Assembly (NCBI GenBank): GCA_021796135.1
Contig: JAJYOQ010000090.1
Span: 1 to 11,716 of the forward strand
Direction of reading: 5' to 3'
Source of the DNA: Bacteroidota bacterium
GTDB lineage: Bacteria; Bacteroidota; Ignavibacteria; Ignavibacteriales; Ignavibacteriaceae
DNA: 11,716 nt
Made by a program: the position numbers and the translations under genes. The notes beneath the pieces were generated by a model. The model worked only from the letters and a program-made list of their open reading frames with translations, was not told the DNA's origin and searched no databases. Positions 5,302 through 11,716 of this stretch are shown piece by piece. Each line of letters starts with the position of its first letter. Within the stretch, counting starts at the first letter, position 1.

Positions 5302-7473
5302 CTATTTCATAAGGATTAGCTTCTTTGTTTGAACAAAGCTTCCTGCTTGCATTCTGTAGAAATATACTCCGGAGGGGAATTTGCTGCTTGCATTGAATTG
5401 AACGGAATAGTTGCCGGCTGATTTATTTTCATTGACCAAGGTCGCTACTGCTCTGCCAAGGATATCATAAATTTTTATTGTAACTAGACTTGTATTCGGA
5501 ACTGAATAATTTATTGTAGTGCCCGGATTAAATGGATTGGGGTAATTTTGTGATAAATAATATGACTGAGGGATTGTGCTGTCATGATTTTGTATGATAT
5601 TGATATTAGAAATCGGAAGCTGCCAAAGTCCATCATTAGTAGATAGAATAAGGCTGCTGCCTAGCATTGTTAATGATGTTGTTGATAGAGCGTTTCCATT
5701 TAATCCATTGCTTATATTAGTCCAACTTTTTCCAAAATCTGCCGAAACATACACTCCATTATAAGTGGCAGCAAATAAATAATTATAATTTGTTAAAAGA
5801 TTAATTGAAGAATTAACTAAAGTGTCTAGAGGCAGCCCATTGTCGGCTGAAGTCCAGTAGTTTCCTTGGTCAGTTGATAAGTAAATATGATATTTCGAAT
5901 TAGCAAAAAGAAATTGACCAATTTTATTGAAGGAAACAATTTCTACATTTGAAGGCAGTCCATTGTTAATAGCAGACCAGCTAGCGCCCATATTCGTTGA
6001 ACGAAGAACTCCCCGTGAGCCCATAAATAAGTAATTTCCAATTTTTGCAATGGCAAAAGCGGCAGTATCACCTTTCCATATATTTTCCCAGGTCTTACCA
6101 TTATTTGCCGATAGGTAAATATTGCCATATTGTCCCCATTGCCAATTATTGAAGCCATAGCAAGTATATATAGTGTCGTTATCTTTTATAATATCATTAA
6201 TATAAGCGGAATCAATTTCAATCCAGTTAATGTTTTTATCCGAAGAAAAGAACAAACCGTTTCCAAATGCATAGGAAGAATCACCGAATGTTTTAATTCC
6301 ATTAATATAATTTTTACTTAGGTTGGTATCAGGAGTCCATGTATTTCCCATATCAGGTGAATAGAAAAATTCATTAATTGTGCCGTTATAATAATCACTT
6401 GAGGCGTTTATGAAAAGATCGTTTCGGGCTGAACCTAAAGCATTAATATAAATGTTTCCGGGATACTCTGTAAAAATGGGCAGCCAGTCTGCACTATCTA
6501 TTTTAGTGTAATAGAGTCCGTTAAATGTTGCTGCAAAAATTTTATCTTCGCTGCTGATAATTGAAATTACAAATGGATTTTGTTGTAGACCCATATTGAC
6601 TTGAGTCCACGGATTTCCCGCGCTTGTTTGACGATATATACCGCCGCCTTGAGAACCGGCGTATAAATAGCTCCCGGATCTTGATATAGAATAAATAGGA
6701 CTATAATAACCATTGTTATCAGATTGAAGACCTCCTGTGTCAGGCAGCCATGTATCGCCTTTATTAGTCGAGTAATAAATGCCCCATTGATTAGTTCCTG
6801 CGTATAAATTTTTCCCATCTGCATATAGCTTATTTATTCTTATAAAATTATTCGGCTGCAGATAAGGCAGTCCGTTATTAACTTTATTCCATGTAACTCC
6901 TTTGTCTGTTGATCGCAATACGCCATTAGCCATAGAGCCGGCAAATAATGTGCTGTCTATTAAGGTTAATGAATAAATAGTATTATATGATGAGTCTCCA
7001 TTTGAAGGATGCCAATTGTCGCCGTTGTCCGAAGATTCATATACCCCAAAATCAGTTGCTGCAAATAACAGGTTATTGGACTGAACAAGAGAATAAACAT
7101 TCATCCAATTTGCGATATACAAACCTTTATTTTTTACTTGCCAGGTTTCTCCCATATCTGAAGATCGCAAGATGCCATTTTCGCCGACTGCAAATACATA
7201 ATTCCCTTGTAGTGAAAAATCGTATGTCCAGTATAAATTTGATGTTCCGGAATCACTTTTTGCCCAGTCAAGTCCGTCATTAGTAGAGCGGTAAATTGTG
7301 CTTCTATAAGTTCCGATAAGGATAGTGTCTCCCTTTGCGACCGCTGCATAAGTTGATATTGGAATTTTTATTTCAGGACTTTTTATTTTTACCCATTGCG
7401 CAAAAGTTAAATCAATTATATTAATTGAAATAACAACTGCGAATAAAATAATGGATTTAATTCTCGTATCCAT
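5302..7473 (-). CDS. BNR/Asp-box beta-propeller protein with T9SS tail
   Basis: The 723-residue protein has a signal peptide (cleavage near A25-Q26). About ten BNR/Asp-box-like units of the S-x-D/N-x-G-x-x-W type follow, spaced near 41 residues at the start: STNDGLDW 63-70, SSDMGETW 104-111, SSDNGDNW 147-154, STDKGVTW 188-195. Later units include SPDMGNTW, SANNGKTW, STDQGNYW and SADFGKSW. Such repeats build beta-propellers of the sortilin/YCF48/sialidase-like class; the Asp-box is structural and does not prove glycosidase activity. Residues 637-723 are a T9SS sorting domain (YPNPFNPGTTINYSVP at 644-659, ending TKKLILMK). The protein should be secreted or surface-attached. ATG 7473 has a GAAGAAG purine run upstream. 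A related T9SS tail is encoded at 311-1825. Confidence 0.9.
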   Translation of the reverse strand: MDTRIKSIILFAVVISINIIDLTFAQWVKIKSPEIKIPISTYAAVAKGDTILIGTYRSTIYRSTNDGLDWAKSDSGTSNLYWTYDFSLQGNYVFAVGENGILRSSDMGETWQVKNKGLYIANWMNVYSLVQSNNLLFAATDFGVYESSDNGDNWHPSNGDSSYNTIYSLTLIDSTLFAGSMANGVLRSTDKGVTWNKVNNGLPYLQPNNFIRINKLYADGKNLYAGTNQWGIYYSTNKGDTWLPDTGGLQSDNNGYYSPIYSISRSGSYLYAGSQGGGIYRQTSAGNPWTQVNMGLQQNPFVISIISSEDKIFAATFNGLYYTKIDSADWLPIFTEYPGNIYINALGSARNDLFINASSDYYNGTINEFFYSPDMGNTWTPDTNLSKNYINGIKTFGDSSYAFGNGLFFSSDKNINWIEIDSAYINDIIKDNDTIYTCYGFNNWQWGQYGNIYLSANNGKTWENIWKGDTAAFAIAKIGNYLFMGSRGVLRSTNMGASWSAINNGLPSNVEIVSFNKIGQFLFANSKYHIYLSTDQGNYWTSADNGLPLDTLVNSSINLLTNYNYLFAATYNGVYVSADFGKSWTNISNGLNGNALSTTSLTMLGSSLILSTNDGLWQLPISNINIIQNHDSTIPQSYYLSQNYPNPFNPGTTINYSVPNTSLVTIKIYDILGRAVATLVNENKSAGNYSVQFNASSKFPSGVYFYRMQAGSFVQTKKLILMK
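5495..5550 (-). repeat. T9SS-tail DNA repeat, copy 2 (inverted partner 1580-1635)
   Basis: Read on the minus strand, this segment encodes the sorting-motif core and matches 1580-1635 at 51 of 56 bases. With the first copy it forms a long-range inverted repeat about 3.9 kb apart. Confidence 0.75.
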
Positions 7474-7794
7474 TTATTCTTCTTCAAAATGCATTTAATG
7501 TAATAGTGTAAAATTTCCGGTAATTACAGTTTTCTAGTCTATACAATTGTACTGCATAAAGTTTTGATTTACAAGGTAAAAGTTTAATCAATATGTAAAA
7601 TAATTATATAAGGAGACTGAGTAAAATTATTTTATTGGTTTTCACAAGAAATTAAAATAAGTATTTGTGTGGAGTTAGAACAAAATATGGTAATATGAGG
7701 AAAGTTATTAAAATATGAAATCATTGGTTAATAATTACTTTGTATTTTTGGGTTGTAACAATTTTAACTTTCATTTCGTCTATATAATAAAAAG
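7474..7794. other. Divergent intergenic region between propeller and sigma genes
   Basis: This 321-base AT-rich gap separates two genes transcribed away from each other, so it must hold promoters for both. The only one I can propose is the ECF-type site at 7754-7780. An AAGGAG at about 7611-7616 is followed by no usable coding frame. No RNA gene or clear repeat is seen. Confidence 0.6.
7754..7780 (+). promoter_or_regulatory. ECF-type promoter candidate before the sigma gene
   Basis: TGTAAC (7754-7759) and CGTC (7777-7780) are 17 bases apart, the general form of ECF promoters (an AAC-type -35 with a CGT-type -10, usually 16-17 bases apart). It lies just before the ECF sigma gene, as expected for autoregulation. 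Transcription would start very near ATG 7795, giving an almost leaderless message, in line with the missing Shine-Dalgarno there. An overlapping TATAAT at 7783-7788 lacks a properly spaced -35. Confidence 0.45.
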
Positions 7795-8328
7795 ATGCTT
7801 GAGTCTTTAAGATATAAAATTCTTATAAAGCAGCATAAAAACAGAATATATAGTTATTCATTTTTAATGCTGAGAAACCGGATGGATGCGGATGATATTA
7901 CTCAGGAAGTTTTAATTCGTATATGGAAGAATATTGATAACTTCGATATCAGTAAGGCAAAGTCCTGGATTATGAAAACTACTCACAATTTGTGTATGGA
8001 TTATTTGCGCAGGCGGCAAAGTTCGGTTAATAAATTTGTTGAAATTGATGAAGATTTTGAAAATAATATTTCGGAGGAAAATGTGGTAAGTGACCCGGAA
8101 TTTTCGCTTCGTCGGGAGAATATAAAATTGAAAATTAAAGAGGCAGTTGAAAAGCTCCCGGATTCATTGAAGAGCGTTTTCGTTTTGTATGAGTTGGATG
8201 GTATGAAGTATAAAGAAATTAGCGAAATACTGAATATTCCGATGAATAGCGTTAAGGTTTATTTGCTGCGTGCCAGGAAAAAATTACAGTTTGAATTGAA
8301 AGAATTGATCAATGAAAAAACATTTTGA
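7795..8328 (+). CDS. ECF-family RNA polymerase sigma factor
   Basis: The 177-residue protein has the two domains of an extracytoplasmic-function sigma factor. Region 2 spans about residues 11-80, with DADDITQEVLIRIWKNI at 31-47 (core polymerase binding and -10 recognition) and KAKSWIMKTTHNLCMDYLRR following. Region 4 spans about 113-170, with LPDSLKSVFVLYELDGMKYK, then EISEILNIPMNSVKVYLLRA as the helix-turn-helix that reads the -35 element. Regions 1 and 3 are absent, as is normal for the class. It would direct polymerase to a small regulon, probably for envelope functions. The start lacks a ribosome site and may be leaderless. The next gene overlaps it by 17 bases and probably encodes its membrane partner. 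Confidence 0.93.
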   Translation: MLESLRYKILIKQHKNRIYSYSFLMLRNRMDADDITQEVLIRIWKNIDNFDISKAKSWIMKTTHNLCMDYLRRRQSSVNKFVEIDEDFENNISEENVVSDPEFSLRRENIKLKIKEAVEKLPDSLKSVFVLYELDGMKYKEISEILNIPMNSVKVYLLRARKKLQFELKELINEKTF

Positions 8329-8860
8329 AATAACCGATGAGTTTGTCGATAAGATTATTTCGACTGCTTATGGCGACGGGAGCTTGTTTGATAAAATTGA
8401 TGTGTACCTTAAAGCATTTTCAAATCAGCAGGTTAGACGAATTTTGAATGATTATAAGGCTGTTGCAAAATCCGTGAAAAATATTTCAGGTGAATTTGCG
8501 CCGGTCGAAATTGTAAAGAGTGTTCAAAAAGATCTTAATATTCACGATAATTTCTTTGACTCGTTTTTTTCGGGTTTATATAAGTTAATAATTCTAAAGC
8601 CGGCGTATTCTGCTGCTGTATTGGTAATTATTATGAGTGTTTCTGTCTTTATATTTTTAAGGCATCCCGAGCAGAAGCCTGCTTATTCAAAGGTGCAAAT
8701 AACTCAGGCAGAAAAACAGGTTAGAGAGTCATTTGATCTAGTCGGGAGAATATTGGCGAGAGTGCAGATTAAAGTAACAAATCAAGTATTAAATAATGAC
8801 GTTGCCCGTCCCATTCAAAAGGGTACGTCAGTGATAAACAATTTATTTAACGGAGGATAA
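8312..8860 (+). CDS. Probable membrane anti-sigma factor
   Basis: The 182-residue protein has one strong transmembrane segment at about residues 97-116 (Y-S-A-A-V-L-V-I-I-M-S-V-S-V-F-I-F-L), followed by R-H. This gives a cytoplasmic N-terminal region of about 95 residues and a periplasmic part of about 65 residues. That topology, and its position overlapping the ECF sigma gene by 17 bases, is what is expected of an anti-sigma factor that holds the sigma at the membrane. The N-terminal region is helical but lacks the H-x3-C-x2-C zinc motif of the common anti-sigma domain, so the assignment rests on context and topology. The periplasmic part has an amphipathic helical stretch (QAEKQVRESFDLVGRILARV). 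Translation is coupled to the sigma gene and the DUF4252 gene follows after one base. Confidence 0.72.
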   Translation: MKKHFEITDEFVDKIISTAYGDGSLFDKIDVYLKAFSNQQVRRILNDYKAVAKSVKNISGEFAPVEIVKSVQKDLNIHDNFFDSFFSGLYKLIILKPAYSAAVLVIIMSVSVFIFLRHPEQKPAYSKVQITQAEKQVRESFDLVGRILARVQIKVTNQVLNNDVARPIQKGTSVINNLFNGG

Positions 8861-8861
8861 A

Positions 8862-9422
8862 ATGAAAAACTTAATAAAAATATTTTTAGCCGTGTTTATT
8901 TTCTCGGCTTCGATTGTAATTGCTCAAAATGATGAAGACTACTCAAAATATCCCGGATATTTTGATTTCGGAAATCTTTCTCATTTTATTAAAGGAGATA
9001 ATGTAACGGAAGTCAATATTGACAGTCATTTATTAAGCATGATGAACGGATTGGCAGACAGCAATAGTAATGACCTTTCACAAATGGTTCAGGGTTTAAA
9101 ACTTATTAAGGTGTATTCATTTGATGTGAAGACTAATGAGAAAAAAGAATTACTCGGCAAAATGAATGAAATGGATGTAAATCTGACATCAAAAAATTGG
9201 GATAGAATTGTAAAGATGAAGGAACCCGGGGAATATACTTTTGTTTATGTTAAGTCGTCGCCAAATAGCAAAGAATTTTCCGGTTTAGTAGTTTCAACTT
9301 TGGAAAAAACCGGCAAAGCTACCTTTGTAAATATAGTGGGCAATATAAATATGAATGCTTTAGGAAAGTTGAGTCATAAATTTAATTTTCCTTCTCTTGA
9401 TGAGAAAGATAAGCTAAAATAG
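8862..9422 (+). CDS. DUF4252 family exported protein
   Basis: The 186-residue protein has a signal peptide (MKNLIKIFLAVFIFSASIVIA, then Q22). DUF4252 landmarks follow: the opening KYPGYFDFGNLSHF near 29-42, EVNIDSHLLSMMNGLA near 50-65, LSQMVQGLKLIKVYSFDV near 72-90, and the later segments NWDRIVKMKEPGEYTFVYVK and NSKEFSGLVV. The family is common in Bacteroidota beside ECF sigma and membrane anti-sigma genes; its biochemical role is not established. A strong GGAGG at 8852-8856, overlapping the end of the preceding gene, serves ATG 8862. It is the last gene of the sigma operon, and its final 41 bases overlap the end of the convergent hydrogenase protease gene. Confidence 0.88.
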   Translation: MKNLIKIFLAVFIFSASIVIAQNDEDYSKYPGYFDFGNLSHFIKGDNVTEVNIDSHLLSMMNGLADSNSNDLSQMVQGLKLIKVYSFDVKTNEKKELLGKMNEMDVNLTSKNWDRIVKMKEPGEYTFVYVKSSPNSKEFSGLVVSTLEKTGKATFVNIVGNINMNALGKLSHKFNFPSLDEKDKLK

Positions 9423-9903
9423 AGCGGAGTTCTTTAATGACTGCGGGAATAGTTTCCGAGATGATGGATGAGAGTTCAACTGACATTCTGCTTAAATCTT
9501 TAATTGAAATAGTAATCAGATACATTTCAGGAAGTTTATCTAGCAGGGTAACAGCTTCCAGCAGGTCTTTCAATCCGATATCATGGGCACTAAGCGCTTT
9601 GGGAAAGTCGGATGCAAATTTTGGTTTTATGGTTTTGACAGTTCCTTCGGGGTTTTGATCCAGGGTTGCATCAATCATAATTACCAGAGGATAGTTTTGA
9701 AGGTATGACAATAAATGAAAACCGCCTGTGCCGCCGTCGAGTAAATCGACATTATCAGGCATAGGCGATTTTTCTAATTCTTTAATAACATGAATACCAA
9801 CGCCCTCATCTCCCATGATTAAGTTTCCGACACCCATGATTAATATTTTATCCGGCTCGTAATTAGAGTTCAAGTTATTTTCTTTTATAATCTTTCTTTT
9901 CAA
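9382..9903 (-). CDS. hyaD: [NiFe]-hydrogenase maturation protease (M52 family)
   Basis: This endopeptidase removes the C-terminal tail of the hydrogenase large subunit once nickel is in place. The 173 residues carry the family signatures: ILIMGVGNLIMGDEGVG at 20-36, DGGTGGFHLL at 56-65, VIMIDA near 74-79 and ALSAHDIG near 103-110. Candidate nickel-sensing ligands are E33, D78 and H107, matching the Glu-Asp-His set known for HybD/HyaD. The C-terminal segment SRMSVELSSIISETI corresponds to the usual 'LS' region. TTG 9903 overlaps the cytochrome gene by 29 bases. A second TTG at 9873 (residue 11), one base after the cytochrome stop, gives a more usual start just before the first strand and may be the true one. 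Its substrate is encoded two genes upstream. Confidence 0.92.
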   Translation of the reverse strand: MKRKIIKENNLNSNYEPDKILIMGVGNLIMGDEGVGIHVIKELEKSPMPDNVDLLDGGTGGFHLLSYLQNYPLVIMIDATLDQNPEGTVKTIKPKFASDFPKALSAHDIGLKDLLEAVTLLDKLPEMYLITISIKDLSRMSVELSSIISETIPAVIKELRSILAYLSHQEKEN

Positions 9904-10558
9904 TAAATTTCCAGCCGCCTGCCATAGAGGAAATAACGCCAGTACCTTCTAGATAGTCATGATAGAATACCAGATATACATGTATCATAGCAAAGATAAC
10001 AAAAAACCACATCATTACATGATGCCATTGCCTGACGGCAAAGTCACCGCCCATTAGGGGAACAATCCATGCAAACAGATGAGGCAGGAAGGAGTTGCTC
10101 ATAGCAGCATACATACCGAATCCGGTAATGCATTGGAAAAGAAAAACTAAGAATGTAATAAAATAAGTAAATCCTGCTAAGGAATTATGACCGATAGAAA
10201 GAGTTTCTTTTCCTTTAGTTTGGAAAATATCAATTTTAATTACATGAAGAATTTCTTTGAATTGTTTTTTAGTATGCGGTATAAAGTTATTCCAGTTCGC
10301 ATATCTATTTCCGGCGAATCCCCAATATATTCTAAAAATAAAGTTAAAGAAGAAAATAAAAGCTGCGACAAAATGAATAAATCGAACATCGCCGAACCAG
10401 TAGCTCAGGTATGCTTCGGAGCTATTTTGAAGAGCCGGCGGGCTTCCGATGATATAACCGGTAACAGCAAGAACAGTTACGCAGAGGGCATTCAGCCAGT
10501 GGTAAATTCTGACAGGCAGCTGCCAAACATATAATCTTTTAATTACAGTTGTTTCCAT
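9875..10558 (-). CDS. hyaC: [NiFe]-hydrogenase b-type cytochrome subunit
   Basis: This integral membrane diheme cytochrome b anchors the hydrogenase and passes electrons from H2 oxidation to the quinone pool. The 227-residue protein opens with VWQLPVRIYHWLNALCV, the family's N-terminal signature, and has four predicted membrane helices at about 19-38, 59-80, 126-150 and 176-200. Candidate heme ligands are H20, H62 (42 residues later), H179 and H193 (14 apart). H180 and H200 are also present, in QWHHVMMW and FYHDYLEG. The start is ATG 10558. A longer open frame begins upstream at 10705, but AGGAG seven bases before ATG 10558 and the family's usual N-terminus rule it out. The gene lies ten bases after the large-subunit stop. 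Confidence 0.93.
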   Translation of the reverse strand: METTVIKRLYVWQLPVRIYHWLNALCVTVLAVTGYIIGSPPALQNSSEAYLSYWFGDVRFIHFVAAFIFFFNFIFRIYWGFAGNRYANWNNFIPHTKKQFKEILHVIKIDIFQTKGKETLSIGHNSLAGFTYFITFLVFLFQCITGFGMYAAMSNSFLPHLFAWIVPLMGGDFAVRQWHHVMMWFFVIFAMIHVYLVFYHDYLEGTGVISSMAGGWKFIEKKDYKRK

Positions 10559-10565
10559 TATATAT

Positions 10566-10570
10566 CTCCT
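10566..10570 (-). promoter_or_regulatory. Ribosome binding site for the cytochrome gene
   Basis: AGGAG on the minus strand overlaps the TAG stop of the large-subunit gene and lies seven bases before ATG 10558. It fixes the start and suggests translational coupling within the hydrogenase operon. Confidence 0.8.
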
Positions 10571-11716
10571 AAAATGTTTGAACCTGATGCACGTATTTTC
10601 CTTTTTCATCATATAAATGAACAGCGCATGCAATACAAGGGTCGAATGAATGAATAGTGCGAAGAATTTCCAGCGGTTGTTCAGGGTTTGCAACCGGTGT
10701 ACCAATTAAGGCTTCTTCATAAGAAGATCTTTGACCTTTTTCATCGCGGGGAGATGCGTTCCAGGTAGAAGGAACGACTAATTGATAGTTATCAATTTTT
10801 TTATCTTTAATCACGATCCAATGCGCCAATGCACCGCGGGGAGCTTCAGTAAAGCCGACGCCTTTTGCTTCATCAGGCCAGGTATCAGGGTTCCACTTTT
10901 CATTATTAAACATTCTTGAATCGCCATTCTTAACATTTGCCAGGAGATCCTGATAGAATTCCTGAGCCCAAGTGGCGACAAGTTTAGTTTCGAGACCACG
11001 GGCGGCTGTGCGTCCAAGGGTAGAGAATAAGGCAGCGACAGGGACGTCCAATAGTTTCAATGTACTGTTTACAACTTCTTTAACATCATCACGACCGGAG
11101 GCATAAGCAACAACCATGCGGGCAAGGGGACCTACTTCCATAGGGTTACCTTTCCAGCGGGGAGTTTTCAGCCAGCTATATTTGTGGTCAACGTTAAGCT
11201 GATCATAAGGAGGTTTGGGACCGGTATAATTAAATTTAGTTTCGCCTTCCCATGGATGTTTACCGACGCCGTCACCGTCTTTATATTCATACCAAGAATG
11301 TGAAATAAATTCTTTAATCTGATTCACATCTTTGCCATCGACTTCATGGACTTCATTCAGATTTCTGTTAAGGACAATACCTCGCGGGAATTTGAATTTA
11401 CTGACATCGGCATATCCATTAGTCGGTAAATCGCCATAAGCCAAATAATTAGTAAGACCGCCGCCGATAGCGCCCCAATCCTTATAATAGGGAGCGACAG
11501 CAAGTAAATCCGGGATATACACTTTATTAACAAAATCAAATGCCTGATCCAGGAGAGTGCCGACATAGGCGAGTCTTTCGGCATTTATTGCGTTTTCTTC
11601 GTCGATATTAATAGCACAAGGGACACCTCCCACCAGATAGTTCGGGTGAGGGTTTTTACCACCGAAAATAGTATGGACTTTTACGATTTCTTTTTACCAT
11701 TTGCATGCTCTCGATT
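10569..11716 (-). CDS. hyaB: [NiFe]-hydrogenase large subunit, 3' part, with frameshift
   Basis: This is the catalytic subunit of a membrane-bound uptake hydrogenase. About 380 of the usual 570-600 residues are present; the N-terminal RxCGxC cysteines lie outside the window. Seen here, numbered from V-G-G-V at 11633: SWLKTPRWKGNPMEVGPLAR 153-172, GVGFTEAPRGALAHW 258-272 and the end motif SFDPCIACAVH 329-339. C333 and C336 are the nickel and bridging ligands, and H339 is the cleavage point before a 15-residue tail (L-Y-D-E to Q-T-F). Upstream of 11633 the frame continues as KEIVKVHTIFGGKNPHPNYL, matching HyaB. It is then cut by a TAA at 11696-11694, caused by one extra A in a run of five (T5 at 11691-11695, plus strand). 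Removing it restores IESMQMVKEIVKVHT. No start codon belongs near 11633, so this fragment is not a full gene. It precedes hyaC and hyaD in one operon. Confidence 0.9.

Noticed and set aside
6987..7283. A 98-codon plus-strand frame opposite the propeller gene.
   Set aside because: It arises from the repeated Asp-box coding sequence read backwards; no independent evidence.
7715..7810. A 31-codon frame on the plus strand (MKSLVNNYFVFLGC...) reaching into the sigma gene, as a possible leader peptide.
   Set aside because: It crosses the proposed promoter and the sigma start in another frame, has poor ribosome-site spacing and AT-rich chance-like composition.
10187..10534. A 115-codon plus-strand frame opposite the cytochrome gene.
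   Set aside because: It is a shadow of a well-conserved membrane protein on the other strand, with no ribosome site or domain signature.
10559..10705. A 49-residue N-terminal extension of the cytochrome gene.
   Set aside because: It lies inside the conserved end of the large-subunit gene, while ATG 10558 has a good AGGAG and the family's normal N-terminus.
11633..11635. GTG at 11633 as the start of a short hydrogenase protein.
   Set aside because: Conserved large-subunit sequence continues upstream of it (GGKNPHPN and KEIVKVHT); the apparent start is a by-product of the frameshift.
1..11716. CRISPR arrays, tRNA or rRNA genes, transposases, toxin-antitoxin pairs.
   Set aside because: No regularly spaced repeats, cloverleaf-like segments or matching protein signatures were seen on either strand.

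Overview
The window looks like chromosomal DNA from an AT-rich member of the Bacteroidota/Ignavibacteriota branch, most likely an Ignavibacteria relative. Three things point there. Two secreted proteins end in a type IX secretion (T9SS) sorting domain with the NYPNPFNP signature. An ECF sigma gene, a one-helix membrane protein gene and a DUF4252 gene sit together in a cluster typical of that phylum. One gene has a Bacteroidota-style TAnnTTTG promoter box. The lineage is an inference from these family signatures; no rRNA or other phylogenetic marker is present.

Layout. (1) 1-310: non-coding leader with a perfect 8-bp hairpin. (2) 311-1825 (+): exported T9SS-sorted protein. (3) 2006-7473 (-): an accessory block of exported proteins. 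In order of transcription it holds a 723-residue BNR/Asp-box propeller protein with a T9SS tail, a 249-residue exported protein (TTG start), a small signal-peptide gene broken by a one-base frameshift, a galactose-binding-like lipoprotein, an outer-membrane beta-barrel (TTG start), a 49-codon orphan C-terminus of a carbohydrate-binding-like domain, and a small lipoprotein. (4) 7474-7794: divergent intergenic region with an ECF-type promoter candidate just before the sigma gene. (5) 7795-9422 (+): ECF sigma factor, probable membrane anti-sigma protein and DUF4252 protein, tightly packed. (6) 9382-11716 (-): the 3' part of an uptake [NiFe]-hydrogenase operon, encoding the large subunit (5' end outside the window), the membrane cytochrome b and the maturation protease. 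It converges on, and overlaps, the DUF4252 gene.

How the parts fit. The hydrogenase genes form a textbook set. The large subunit keeps the DPCxxCxxH end with a 15-residue tail, and the protease that should remove that tail is encoded two genes downstream. The cytochrome would pass electrons from H2 to the quinone pool. The sigma cluster is a separate cell-envelope-type regulatory unit. The accessory block encodes surface or periplasmic proteins with no assignable enzymatic role and shows signs of decay and rearrangement.

The points most worth a second look are the two single-base homopolymer frameshifts (4388-4391 and 11691-11695), the orphan carbohydrate-binding C-terminus at 2509-2658, short imperfect direct repeats around that segment, and the near-identical DNA of the two T9SS tails in opposite orientation. 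I found no clearly new defence or mobile system.
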